Shown here: piece by piece, positions 25,701-33,325 of the stretch
Position numbering within the stretch: the first letter of the stretch is position 1
Layout of the letters: every line of letters begins with the position of its first letter
NCBI GenBank assembly: GCA_021732845.1
Contig: JAKFUF010000211.1
Span: 1-33,999, forward strand
Source of the DNA: Planctomycetaceae bacterium
Lineage (GTDB): Bacteria > Planctomycetota > Planctomycetia > Planctomycetales > Planctomycetaceae
Direction of reading: 5' to 3'
Length of the DNA stretch: 33,999 bases
Notes under the pieces: model-generated
The model's input: only the letters and a program-made list of their open reading frames with translations
Database searches by the model: none
What the model was told of the DNA's origin: nothing
Translations under genes and position numbers: made by a program

Positions 25701-25835
25701 CACGCTGCGGTCGAAGTCCTGCGGCCCTTCGGCAGCCACCGCCAGCAGTGGTGTCAGGCACAATGCGACGAACAGGGCCACCACGGTCAGGTGCGGGAAC
25801 TGACGGCTGGGGGAATGGCAGACAGTCACAAGCAT
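22773..25835 (-). CDS. PSD1 / planctomycete cytochrome c protein (DUF1549, LamG, DUF1553)
   Basis: The 1020-residue exported protein has a signal peptide (LTVVALFVALCLTPLLAVAA). A planctomycete cytochrome c domain follows, with heme motif CLGCH (C53-C56-H57) and MPPKKPLT as a candidate region for the axial methionine. DUF1549 comes next (RVTFDLLGLPPTPAEV, YGERWGRHWLDIVRFGESQG), with a second CARCH motif in NCARCHDHKFDPI. The middle third is a LamG/concanavalin-like insert (about 460-640). The C-terminal third is DUF1553 (RVMVNRLWHYHFGVGLVDSP, LNSSFVLRMSDRLATR). These proteins are abundant in Planctomycetes, and a role in polysaccharide or electron-transfer chemistry is discussed but unproven. 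The usual DUF1501 partner is missing here. The start at 25835 has AAGG upstream and gives a proper signal peptide; an in-frame start at 25901 would not. Confidence 0.95.
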   Translation of the reverse strand: MLVTVCHSPSRQFPHLTVVALFVALCLTPLLAVAAEGPQDFDRSVAPLLAARCLGCHNPQDRQGGLDLTTAAGATKGGETGEVLVAGKPDESLLWERVSLDEMPPKKPLTAAEKAVLKKWLEGGAKWGTDPVDRFKYSSDARAGYDWWALQPVRRAEPPVAAEAERNQQAIDRFIAATLKANGLSPSAPATREALIRRVTFDLLGLPPTPAEVAAFIGDNAPDAYERLVDRLLASPHYGERWGRHWLDIVRFGESQGFERDKLRPNAWPYRDWVISAFNEDLPYDEFVRLQLAGDVLAPNDPRAVTATGFLVCAAWDEVGHTQQSLAMRAVVRQDELEDIVGVTSQTFLGLTVNCARCHDHKFDPIRQSEYYKLCASLAGVRHGERERLSDLGRAQMSRKVETLQARVTELQQKVDELDEPHRALKLSLRAAVKAERKLPQPVARWEFAGDLRDSQGTLHGEATGNARVEGGRLVLDGASYVATAPLPFDLQAKTLEVWVAVDSLTQRGGGAISVEALDGSVFDAVVFGEQEPARWMAGSNGFVRTSSFQGPTETQTAPELVQMVLVYREDRSIVAYRNGRQYGQPYMASGLQPFANGQAHVLFGLRHKPAGGNHYLTGSIDRAALYDRALTAEEVTSLSGEPVNTVSEDEILADLTQSEREQRNALLLELSAASMQLRAVSAGGVYAANSKAPEVTKLLDRGDTRLPKEVMPAGALSALQGLENYDLPEDASDATRRVTLAQWVSNPANPLTARVMVNRLWHYHFGVGLVDSPNDFGFNGGRPSHPQLLDWLASELMHPQAGAGEPRAWSLKHLQKLIVMSQTYRQASHLRPDAAKVDAGNRWLWRKAPQRLEAEELRDAMLAASGELNPTMGGPGFQDFRTFNFNAQFYEMLDPVTFNCQRRTIYRTWVRSGRSEFLDVFDCPDPSTTAPKRAVTTTPLQALSLLNSSFVLRMSDRLATRVTKQGGQAGEQIAQVYRLLFSREPHADELKRAGDFAEKHGLPALCRVLFNSNEFLYVD

Positions 25836-26169
25836 CGCCGCGCCTTGTGCGAGTGGGGCGTGAGGGATCCGGTGGCCACCACCGCACACAGCAGGCTTCA
25901 ATCACATCTTTCGCAGCGCCCCGGCCAGTTTTAACAGCCCACGGAGACGGTTTGGGACCGATACAGATCGGACGCTGGTGTGCATCGAGAGTGACCTTTG
26001 ACGCAGATCACTCTATCAGCTTTCCACCGTGACGACAAAGTCTTGAGTATCGATTATCGATTGAAGCGGCACGGTGCTGGTCGTCCGGTGAGGGATTGTC
26101 CGCAACCGGTGACCACCAGAGGGTATGACCTGCCGCTGCTGGCCATCGAAACCACAGGTGTTTTCAGCG
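25836..26169. other. Intergenic spacer, nothing recognised
   Basis: These 334 bp contain the presumed PSD1 promoter and the 3' flank of the small gene at 26170. No gene, strong hairpin or repeat was seen. Confidence 0.4.
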
Positions 26170-26433
26170 CTAGCCCGTTCGCCGTGCCTGTCGCCGGGGA
26201 GGCTGCAGGGACCAGAATGTAAAAAAGTTCTCGGGCATCCATTCATCTGGGAGTTGATCTTCGAGCGTTGGGATTTTCTTCCACTTTTCACTCTTGATCA
26301 GTTGATCCACGGACTTGGCATAGCTAGCCGCGATGGATTTTCTCTCGTCCTCATCCTTTGTGGCGCGAAATTCCCTGGAAAGAAGTTGAAGCCGCTTCTC
26401 CGGTTTGGCGGTTGAATGTCGGTTGGATTCCAT
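26170..26433 (-). CDS. Small hypothetical protein (87 aa)
   Basis: The product begins MESNRHSTAKPEKRLQLLSR and is charged and helical through SYAKSVDQLIKSEKWKKIP. It then runs PDEWMPENFFTFWSLQ and ends in a basic tail. No family, signal peptide or membrane segment is recognised. The ATG at 26433 is preferred because GAGG lies seven bases upstream; an in-frame ATG at 26454 would add seven residues. It is a single gene. The ribosome binding site and the codon pattern favour a real gene, but the short length leaves doubt. Confidence 0.5.
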   Translation of the reverse strand: MESNRHSTAKPEKRLQLLSREFRATKDEDERKSIAASYAKSVDQLIKSEKWKKIPTLEDQLPDEWMPENFFTFWSLQPPRRQARRTG

Positions 26434-26566
26434 GTGCCACCTCACTAGATGCATTCGCCGAATCTGCGTTGAGGATATTTGCTGGCGACAGGGAACGAGT
26501 CAAGATAACGAGCCTGTCAGGGTGAGGTGCCACAGGGTACATCGCCTTCCAAGCATCGCAGATGAA

Positions 26567-26860
26567 TTACTTCTTGCCCGCTGCCGCCTGCCGTTCTTTC
26601 GCCTTGCGGGAAGCGGCCGCCGCTGCCTGTCGCTTTTCGAGGTTGTGCGCCTTGATGGCCGCTTGACGCTGGGCCGCTGCCTTGGCCTGAGCCTCAGCCA
26701 TCGCCGCCTGTTGCTGCTGTGCCTGCTGCATCCCCTTCACATACTGCCGAGCACGGCTCGTGTTGATGCTGGGGCGGGCTTGTGCTGGCACCACCATGAC
26801 GGCGAACGCAAGTGCCGACAAAAGCAGGACACCGACAACGCAGAAGCGAACAGATGACAT
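26567..26860 (-). CDS. Small exported Ala/Gln-rich coiled-coil protein
   Basis: The 97-residue product has a clear signal peptide (FCVVGVLLLSALAFAVMVVP, cleavage near AQA-RP). The mature part of about 70 residues is very rich in Ala, Gln and Lys (MQQAQQQQAAMAEAQAKAAA) and should form one long helix or coiled coil, ending AAGKK. Function is unknown; small exported Ala/Gln-rich proteins are frequent in planctomycetes. The ATG at 26860 begins exactly at the signal peptide, whereas an upstream start at 26929 would place 23 extra residues in front. It is divergent from the CxxCH protein gene at 27116. Confidence 0.65.
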   Translation of the reverse strand: MSSVRFCVVGVLLLSALAFAVMVVPAQARPSINTSRARQYVKGMQQAQQQQAAMAEAQAKAAAQRQAAIKAHNLEKRQAAAAASRKAKERQAAAGKK

Positions 26861-27115
26861 GGTGGCACCAATTCCATGTTTGGAGGGACGGCAAGCTTCA
26901 CCAACACATTCATCGTACGTCTTTCGCACACGGGATCAATTTCAACTCTGGGAGGTTAAGGAGAATTCATCCGGATGGCTGGCTGTCTGCCGCTGGAGGA
27001 GGAATCGGGAGGCGGGTGGCTGCGGTTCTTTCGCCACATTTCCGGCTTTGGTACAGTGCGCCAGCGGGTCGGGTGCGAGGCCCGCACACCTCTCATGCAA
27101 TCTGGAAGACCGGTT

Positions 27116-28156
27116 ATGCCAGTCCCTCGGCTATGCTCCCGGCTCCTGCCGGCGTTGTTCATGCTGCTCGTTTTCGCCGCTCACGTACGTGGCGAGGGCG
27201 GACCTGATCCAGAGGCCGTCAAAGCGGCGGTGATCAAGGCGCTGCCCCTGTTGGAAGCGGGGGCAAAAGGTTCGATGGAGCAGCGAAAACAGTGCTTCAC
27301 CTGTCACAATCAGGGGCTCCCCGTGATGGCACTGGTCACGGCCCGCAAGCGGGGCATTGCCGTTGATGACGGCCACATCCAGACGCAGGTTGAGTTTACC
27401 GCCCGGTTTTTGGGCAAAAACAAGCAGAAGTACCTGGAGGGCAAGGGCCAGGGCGGGCAGGTCGACACGGCGGGTTACGCTTTGTGGACCCTCGACAACG
27501 GCGGGTGGAAGCCCGACGAGACCACGGCCGCGGTCGCTGAATATTTCCTGCAGTTTCAAAATAACAGCGACCACTGGAGCCCCAATTCCCGCCGGCCGCC
27601 CACGGAACAAAGTCTGTTCACCAGCAGCTTCGTCGCCCTGCGTGGCTTAAAAGTCTTTGGCATTGAGGCGCAGAAATCGCGGATCGACGCCCGCTTTGAA
27701 CAGGTCCGCGCGTGGCTCCTCAAGACCGCCCCGCAGGAAACGGAAGACCGGGTCTTCCGCCTTCGCGCCCTGCAGATTGCCGGGGTTTCCGAAGAGAACC
27801 TGCGCCAGGCGTGCGATGACCTGCTGGGCCGCCAGCGGCCCGATGGCGGCTGGTCGCAGCTCGATGACCCCTCCAGCCAGAGCGATGCCTATGCGACGGG
27901 CACGGTCCTCGCCGCTTTGCATCAGGCCGGCGGAGTTCCGACTTCCGCCACGGACTATCAGCGGGGATTGGCCTTCCTGCTGTCCACGCAGTTGGAAGAT
28001 GGCTCGTGGCACGTGGTCTCGCGGAGCAAACCGTTTCAAGAGTATTTCGAATCGGGCTATCCCCATGGCAAGGACCAGTTCATCTCGATCGCCGCCGCCA
28101 GTTGGGCCACGACCGCCCTCGCCCTCAGCCTGCCGGTGCCGGCAGCGGCAGAGTAG
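27116..28156 (+). CDS. Exported CxxCH protein with terpene-cyclase-like alpha-toroid repeats
   Basis: The 346-residue protein has a signal peptide (LLPALFMLLVFAAHVRG). A heme c attachment motif CFTCH (C60-C63-H64) follows soon after. The rest consists of helical repeats with small-residue turns: QVDTAGYALWTLDNGGWKPD, RQRPDGGWSQLDDPSSQSDA and LAFLLSTQLEDGSWHVVSRS. These QxxDGSW/GGW elements are the QW-like motifs of the prenyltransferase/squalene-cyclase toroid fold. No DXDD or DCTAE-type cyclase motif is seen, so cyclase activity is not claimed. The start at 27116 has GGAAG seven bases upstream. It converges with the CoA-transferase gene over a 20-bp gap. A role as a periplasmic heme-containing binding or redox protein is inference. 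Confidence 0.82.
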   Translation: MPVPRLCSRLLPALFMLLVFAAHVRGEGGPDPEAVKAAVIKALPLLEAGAKGSMEQRKQCFTCHNQGLPVMALVTARKRGIAVDDGHIQTQVEFTARFLGKNKQKYLEGKGQGGQVDTAGYALWTLDNGGWKPDETTAAVAEYFLQFQNNSDHWSPNSRRPPTEQSLFTSSFVALRGLKVFGIEAQKSRIDARFEQVRAWLLKTAPQETEDRVFRLRALQIAGVSEENLRQACDDLLGRQRPDGGWSQLDDPSSQSDAYATGTVLAALHQAGGVPTSATDYQRGLAFLLSTQLEDGSWHVVSRSKPFQEYFESGYPHGKDQFISIAAASWATTALALSLPVPAAAE

Positions 28157-28176
28157 CTGCCGCGCCGTCGCGCTGG

Positions 28177-29361
28177 TCAAACCACCTTGTCGGCGGAGAG
28201 TGTCGCAAACTCTGACGCCGTCAGTCCGAGCAGATTCTCCAGGACGTGCGCCGTATGCTCACCCAGCCGCGGTGGCGGCGTGCCTGGCAAGGTCGGCTGA
28301 GACTTGAAGTGCAGCGGCGAACCCACCAGCCGCAACGGGCCGATGGTGGGGTGCTCCACTTCGCGCACCATGCCCCGCGCCTGAGTCTGCGGATGCTCCA
28401 GCGCCCGGTCGACCGTATTGACCGGGCCGGCAGGAATGCCCGCCGTCTCGAAGGCCCTCAGCCAGTGCGCGGCGGGCTCCTGCCTGAGTAGTGCGGCCAG
28501 TTGTGGCAGCAGTTCATCGCGATGCCGCACCCGTTCCGCATTGGTTTGATAGCGGGGATCGGCCGCCCACGGGGTGTTCAAGATTCCGCACAGCTTGGCG
28601 AACTGGGCATCGTTCCCTACCGCCAGGATCAATGACTCATCCGCGGCGGCGAAGGCCTGGTAGGGGACGATGTTCGGATGGGCGGTTCCCATCCGCTGTG
28701 GAACTTTCCCCGAGACCAGGTAGTTGGACCCGACGTTGGCGAGCCACGCGAGCGTGGAATCGAACAGCGCCATGTCGATGAAATCGCCGCGCCCCGTCGT
28801 CTGCCGCGCGAACAGCGCCGCCAGAATGGCATTGGCGGCGAACATCCCGCAGGTCAGATCGGAGATCGCCACCCCCAACTTCATCGGCGAACCCGTGGCT
28901 TCGCCCGTGATGCTCATCACCCCCGACATCGCCTGAATCATGATGTCGTAGCCCGGCTCGTCGCGCAGCGGACCGGTCTGCCCAAACCCCGTCAGGCTGC
29001 AGTAGACCAGCCCCGGATTGCGTTGCGACAGTGCCTCGTAACCCAGCCCCCAGCCGGACAATTGCCCGGGTAAAAAATTCTCCACCAGCACGTCGCTCTT
29101 GTCGGCCAGCTCCGCGACCAGTTGCTGCCCGCGCTCCGTCTTCAGGTTGATGGTGATGCTCTGCTTGTTGCGGTTGCAGCACAAAAAGTACGCGCTCTCC
29201 CCCGCGGCAAACGGCGGCCCCCACGCCCGTGTATCGTCACCCGATCCCGGCCGCTCGACCTTGATCACCTCGGCCCCCAGATCCCCCAGCATCATCGTGC
29301 AATACGGGCCGGCCAGCACCCGAGAGAGATCCAGAACACGAATCGATGACAGTGGCAGCAT
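28177..29361 (-). CDS. CoA-transferase family III (CaiB/BaiF-type)
   Basis: The 394-residue protein has the family length and motifs. The N-terminus is SIRVLDLSRVLAGPYCTMML, followed by DLGAEVIKVERPGSGDDTR and NRNKQSITINLKT. ENFLPGQLSGWGLGYEAL and YCSLTGFGQTGPLRDEPGYD contain the likely catalytic aspartate D139. GDFIDMALFDSTLAWLAN and GIPAGPVNTVDRALEHPQ complete the fold. Members form interlinked dimers and move CoA between organic acids through an aspartyl-CoA anhydride. The acid substrate cannot be told from sequence. The start at 29361 places the conserved LSRVLAGPY at the usual distance; an in-frame ATG at 29418 would add 19 residues. It stands alone, between the CxxCH gene and a small divergent gene, so no pathway is suggested by context. 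Confidence 0.93.
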   Translation of the reverse strand: MLPLSSIRVLDLSRVLAGPYCTMMLGDLGAEVIKVERPGSGDDTRAWGPPFAAGESAYFLCCNRNKQSITINLKTERGQQLVAELADKSDVLVENFLPGQLSGWGLGYEALSQRNPGLVYCSLTGFGQTGPLRDEPGYDIMIQAMSGVMSITGEATGSPMKLGVAISDLTCGMFAANAILAALFARQTTGRGDFIDMALFDSTLAWLANVGSNYLVSGKVPQRMGTAHPNIVPYQAFAAADESLILAVGNDAQFAKLCGILNTPWAADPRYQTNAERVRHRDELLPQLAALLRQEPAAHWLRAFETAGIPAGPVNTVDRALEHPQTQARGMVREVEHPTIGPLRLVGSPLHFKSQPTLPGTPPPRLGEHTAHVLENLLGLTASEFATLSADKVV

Positions 29362-29383
29362 GCGAACCCATCGGAAATGACGC

Positions 29384-29791
29384 TTGTCGGAATGCTGGCA
29401 GGCGGACATCGGGTACAATCAACGTCCACCAATCTTAATCGCAGGCCTTAAAGTTCCGAGCGGAAGGGAGAGATTTCATGTTCGAAGAGGATTTCAGATT
29501 CGTGACCGTTCTCACGACTCTTTCGTCGTTACTGATCCAAAGTGCGCCGATGAATTGGCTGCCGTTCTTGTCACGCTGTTTCAGAATCATTGGTATGTTC
29601 GGACCCCGTCTGGAAGAGTGATTGGCTGCGACGATCTGATTATTCTTGAGTTGATTCACGAACTGTTTCGATCCGGAATGCAGCCTGCCCTCCAAATTAC
29701 AGAGGACATAGTCGCCGGATATTCAGTTCGAGAGTGTTCGGACGATTTCGCCAAGCGGATCGCTGAGTCTGCGAACTGGCCACCTCCTTGA
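29384..29791 (+). CDS. Small hypothetical protein, 5' end probably frameshifted
   Basis: The continuous frame gives 135 residues from ATG 29384, but its first 40 residues look non-coding. From about residue 43 (SHDSFVVTDPKCADELAAVL, then WYVRTPSGRVIGCDD and IILELIHELFRSGMQPALQI) it looks like real protein. A far better start, ATG 29478 with AAGGGAG five to seven bases upstream, lies in another frame and would read MFEEDFRF. One base change near 29500 would give MFEEDF joined to RDRSHDSFVV. So this is either a frameshifted pseudogene, an assembly error, or a gene starting elsewhere. No family is recognised. It converges on the FIST gene with a 5-bp gap. Confidence 0.45.
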   Translation: MSECWQADIGYNQRPPILIAGLKVPSGRERFHVRRGFQIRDRSHDSFVVTDPKCADELAAVLVTLFQNHWYVRTPSGRVIGCDDLIILELIHELFRSGMQPALQITEDIVAGYSVRECSDDFAKRIAESANWPPP

Positions 29792-29796
29792 ACACA

Positions 29797-30960
29797 TCAC
29801 TCAAACAGCGCGATGCTCGCCGTAAACCCGTGGATGTGGTTCTTTCGCCCGACGGGGCCGAATTCGCCGGCGGCGAAGAAGCCGGCGAGGGGGAGCGGGC
29901 CGCAGACTTCCTGGATCATTTCCGTGTCGTGGTTGGGTTCGGGGAAGAGGCGTGAGCCACGGCCGTTGCAACTGAACAGGAGGGCCCCTTGTGGCGGCAG
30001 GGGGTGCGATTCGCGGTCGGCCGCGAGCAGGTGCCGCAGGTCTTCGTCGGCGGTGGCGGCGTCGCGGACGTGGAACTGGACCGTCTGGCCGGTGCGGACG
30101 AAGTTGCCGATGGCCACCGCCCCGGTTTCGCGGTCCGCATCCATCACGTTGGTGATCAGAAAATCTCCGCGCTGAAACTGCGGCTGGTATTCGTTGAGTA
30201 CGATTCCCAGGTGCAGGCCCTTCTGCACCAGCTCGCGGTCGTGCTGGCTCAGGTCGCCAAACACCTGTTGAAACACCGCCAGCGGTGGCTTGCCGCCCAG
30301 CTCAAAGATGACGTTCTTTTGTGCCTTGGTGACGACGAACGGCGTGCCGATCGGCCGGCAGCCCTGCGAGACAATCGAGCGGATGCCCGGTCCGTGCCGC
30401 ACCACCAGGCCCACACCGCCGTTGTCGACCATCTCGGCGTCCAGCAGCAACTGGTTTTGGTTCGGACCCCGGCCCGCACTGGCGTTGCCGCCAAGCAGCG
30501 GAACACCGGGAAACGACTCTTCCAACCGGTCGAGCACCACGTCGATTGCCGTGCTGAACGGATCCGCCAGCATGAACACCGCGCGGGTGTCTTCCGCCGC
30601 AAGATCCTCGGGCATGCCGGTACACAGCAGGCCGTCGGCGGTCTTCTCGAAGGCGACGTGAAACGGGGTGATCTCCGCGCCTGGCAGTGCTCCGGCCCAC
30701 AGGCTGATTCCGGGGCAGTCTTCAATCTCTTCGCTGCCGCCGGCAATGAACTCCGCGGTGCAGGCCAGCAGGTGCTTCGTGCCGGTGGATTGCCGGATGT
30801 GCTGGCCCAGCGGGGCGAGCTTGCCGATCAGATGCCGGGTGACAAACAGGAAGGCGACATCCGGCGTTGTACCGTTCAGTCCGCTGTTGATCCCTTCGCA
30901 CACCTCGCGGGCAGCGTCGAGAAGGTTCACCTGGCACGAATGACGAGCAGCATACGGCAT
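29797..30960 (-). CDS. FIST domain protein (FIST_N and FIST_C)
   Basis: The 387-residue protein begins MPYAARHSCQVNLLDAAREV. The N-terminal FIST half shows AFLFVTRHLIGKLAPLGQHI, LLACTAEFIAGG and VPLLGGNASAGRGPNQN. The C-terminal half contains GVGLVVRHGPGIRSIVSQGC, GDFLITNVMDADRETGAVAI and FSCNGRGSRLFPEPNHDTEM, ending FFAAGEFGPVGRKNHIHGFT. FIST proteins are predicted small-ligand sensors; the domain is proposed to bind amino acids or similar molecules, often next to signalling modules. Here no kinase or cyclase domain is fused, and no signalling gene is adjacent. The start at 30960 has AGGA upstream and matches the family start; 71 extra in-frame residues up to 31173 are not protein-like. Confidence 0.92.
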   Translation of the reverse strand: MPYAARHSCQVNLLDAAREVCEGINSGLNGTTPDVAFLFVTRHLIGKLAPLGQHIRQSTGTKHLLACTAEFIAGGSEEIEDCPGISLWAGALPGAEITPFHVAFEKTADGLLCTGMPEDLAAEDTRAVFMLADPFSTAIDVVLDRLEESFPGVPLLGGNASAGRGPNQNQLLLDAEMVDNGGVGLVVRHGPGIRSIVSQGCRPIGTPFVVTKAQKNVIFELGGKPPLAVFQQVFGDLSQHDRELVQKGLHLGIVLNEYQPQFQRGDFLITNVMDADRETGAVAIGNFVRTGQTVQFHVRDAATADEDLRHLLAADRESHPLPPQGALLFSCNGRGSRLFPEPNHDTEMIQEVCGPLPLAGFFAAGEFGPVGRKNHIHGFTASIALFE

Positions 30961-31156
30961 GGGGCCATCCTGAAAACGTTGACGGCCCAACCCTGGACCC
31001 GCGTGCATTCTATCGCCATGTCCGCCGGGAATTCGAGCGACTGGGCGGAATTGAACAATCCGACATGACCTGCGCAAACCTGCGGTTTGCGCGTATGATT
31101 CTTGCTGCCGTCGCACGCGGGCGGGTGCAGTTCTCTGGGAAATCGTTGTTTGGTTC

Positions 31157-31789
31157 ATGGCGTACAGCGTCAAAGAGATTTTTTACACACTGCAGGGAGA
31201 AGGTGCCCACACGGGGCGACCTTCGGTGTTCTTGCGCTTCACCGGCTGCAACCTCTGGTCTGGACGCGAGGCCGACCGCAGCACTGCCGTCTGCAAGTTT
31301 TGCGACACCGATTTCATTGGCACCGATGGTCCTCGTGGCGGCCAGTTCGAAACGCCCGCGGAGCTTGCCGCTGCCGTTGCCGACCTCTGGCCGGGAAATG
31401 GAGGGCGGCCGTTTGTGGTCTGCACCGGTGGTGAGCCACTGTTGCAGTTGGACGCGGCACTCATTGACGAATTGCATCGGCGGAGTTTTGAAATCGCCAT
31501 CGAAACCAACGGCACACGCGACGTGCCGGCGGGAATCGACTGGATCTGCATGAGCCCCAAGGCCGGGGCCACGCTGGTGCTGCACCGGGGCGACGAGCTG
31601 AAGTTCGTGTTTCCGCAGGCGGACATCGCTCCAACCGAGGTTGAGCAACTGGATTTTCGTCATTTCTATCTGCAGCCGATGGATGGACCACAGCGCGAGG
31701 CCAATACCCAGCTCGCCCTCCAATATTGCCTGAAACACCCGCAGTGGAAGCTCAGCCTCCAGACGCACAAGCTGCTGGGGATCCCCTGA
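31157..31789 (+). CDS. queE: 7-carboxy-7-deazaguanine synthase QueE
   Basis: The 210-residue radical SAM enzyme converts 6-carboxy-tetrahydropterin to 7-carboxy-7-deazaguanine in the queuosine/preQ0 pathway. It begins YSVKEIFYTLQGEGAHTGRP, the family signature. The iron-sulfur cluster cysteines are C31, C46 and C49, a CX14CX2C spacing known for a QueE subgroup and different from the standard radical SAM CX3CX2C. CTGGEPLLQ (89-97) carries the SAM-binding GGE motif. ETNGT, KFVFPQAD and FYLQPMDG follow at the family positions, and the protein ends SLQTHKLLGIP. No other queuosine genes (queC, queD, queF) are in the window. The ATG at 31157 is the natural start; the ribosome binding site is weak. 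The FIST gene lies upstream on the other strand. Confidence 0.96.
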   Translation: MAYSVKEIFYTLQGEGAHTGRPSVFLRFTGCNLWSGREADRSTAVCKFCDTDFIGTDGPRGGQFETPAELAAAVADLWPGNGGRPFVVCTGGEPLLQLDAALIDELHRRSFEIAIETNGTRDVPAGIDWICMSPKAGATLVLHRGDELKFVFPQADIAPTEVEQLDFRHFYLQPMDGPQREANTQLALQYCLKHPQWKLSLQTHKLLGIP

Positions 31790-31891
31790 ATCGGCCACGG
31801 CTGCACCTTAAAATGGGATCGAATTCGGTTTTTGTGGCCAATGACCCAATGTCCAAGTCCCAATGATCAATTGGCACGGCCCGCAGCGTTC

Positions 31892-33325
31892 ATGATTCCG
31901 GACCCAACGACCGCTGCGGTGCCAAGGCGACCGTGGCTCACCCCGTGGCGGTGGACGCTGCTGATCGGGGTCGCGTTGCCTGTGGTGATCGTCAGCGGCC
32001 TGGGACTTGTCCTGTGGCTCGGAGAGTTCCACGGGGAGAATGCGAAAGTCCTGCCGGATGGGTCGGTGCTGGTGCTGGAGCGGGTGACGCGGGGCAATCG
32101 GCATCGCTTCCCCTATCGGACGCTGGTCTGGCCCTATTTGTTCAACGGACCAGAACACACCCTGTGGGGGAGTCAGCATGGAAATGCGGACGAAAGCCTG
32201 ATGCTGTGGTTCACACGGCGGGCTCCCGGCACCAGCGCGCACCTCGATCTCAACGGCATCAAGGAAACGGTTGCCGTCGACAAAGATGGCATCACGTGGC
32301 TCGACGCCTTTCCCTCGACCGACGAATGGACCACGGGGACCAAGACGTTCGGCCGCCACCAGAACGGACGTCCGCGAAAGGATCCAACCTTTCCCTACCA
32401 CGTCGTTCACAGCGAACTGCGGATGTTCGCTCCGCGCGACGACGGCACCTTCGACCTGCACGTCTACAACAAAGCCGATGAACTCGCCGCCACATTCGTG
32501 GTGCGGATGCCCTCTGGACCAGCTCCGCCGGCACTCGTTGCCGAGCGGCTGCCAGCGACAAAGTTCAACGGCGACCTGGCGTTGACCCTCACATCCTGGT
32601 CGGCACATGAGGTGGACCACCCGGACAGTCATTCGCCCGTGCAGCCGTGGCGCAACCCGTTGAGGGTCGAAGTGAACGCCACGCCGACCTGGCAGGGCCG
32701 AGCCACCGCCGATTGGGAGTGGTCGCTGGATACGGTGTCCGACTCCTGGGGCAGCCGCAGCACGCCGGGCGCCTGCGATCTTTCGCCGTTTCACCCTTGG
32801 CGGTTGACGTTGAGTGCCATGCGCCGGGAGACCGCCCCGTTTCCGCCGGGGATGACGGCAACCGCAACCGTAAAGATGCCAGCCATGGACACAATTCAGC
32901 CTGTGGGTGAAGTTCTGCGGATTGGCGGGGTGACGGTTGAACTGCAATGGGTCGGACGGGGGCGCGTGGAAGATTGGGGGCCACGTCGCTTTCCTCTGAA
33001 TGATGCATACATTGGCTTGAGCCCCGAGCCACCGTTTTCAAAATCTGCCATTCTGGAACGCCCGAAGCCGGGTGCCGCCAGAAACGTTGTGGTCGACTGC
33101 GATGCGACTTATCTCGCCCTGCGAACGACCGGCCTGAACCACGGGGAACGGCTGTTGTTGCAGAGCGAAGGCGCGACGGGAGAGACAGTCCACTGGCGAC
33201 TTCACCGGCTTTTCGGCACGGAACTGTGGGTGGGAGACGCCGCTGAGACACAAAGCGCGGTCAAGCTGACAGTTGCCTTGCTGCGCCCCGAAAAGTTTGA
33301 CTTCGTGGTTGGACATCCAAAGTAG
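31892..33325 (+). CDS. Membrane-anchored hypothetical protein, stop codon within a repeat terminus
   Basis: Read from ATG 31892 the protein has 477 residues. One membrane anchor (WTLLIGVALPVVIVSGLGLV) lies near residues 22-42 and a large extracytoplasmic part follows. This part is beta-rich with many Trp and Pro residues (VLPDGSVLVLERVTRGNRHR, RTLVWPYLFNGPEHTLWG). It contains no recognised catalytic motif. It reads like other planctomycete type II anchored proteins of unknown role. The stop TAG (33323-33325) is the fourth to sixth base of the conserved AAAGTAGCC end of a REPIN-like element. The natural C-terminus may therefore have been altered by its insertion. A TTG-initiated longer version from 31832 is possible but unlikely. 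The gene follows queE by about 100 bp on the same strand. Confidence 0.7.
   Translation: MIPDPTTAAVPRRPWLTPWRWTLLIGVALPVVIVSGLGLVLWLGEFHGENAKVLPDGSVLVLERVTRGNRHRFPYRTLVWPYLFNGPEHTLWGSQHGNADESLMLWFTRRAPGTSAHLDLNGIKETVAVDKDGITWLDAFPSTDEWTTGTKTFGRHQNGRPRKDPTFPYHVVHSELRMFAPRDDGTFDLHVYNKADELAATFVVRMPSGPAPPALVAERLPATKFNGDLALTLTSWSAHEVDHPDSHSPVQPWRNPLRVEVNATPTWQGRATADWEWSLDTVSDSWGSRSTPGACDLSPFHPWRLTLSAMRRETAPFPPGMTATATVKMPAMDTIQPVGEVLRIGGVTVELQWVGRGRVEDWGPRRFPLNDAYIGLSPEPPFSKSAILERPKPGAARNVVVDCDATYLALRTTGLNHGERLLLQSEGATGETVHWRLHRLFGTELWVGDAAETQSAVKLTVALLRPEKFDFVVGHPK

Noticed and set aside
29989-31068. 359-codon + strand frame over the FIST gene
   Set aside because: It is the antisense of a clear FIST_N/FIST_C protein.
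31808-32947. 379-codon - strand frame over the membrane-anchored protein
   Set aside because: It is Arg/His/Gln-rich shadow sequence; the + strand has a membrane anchor and a regular beta-rich pattern.
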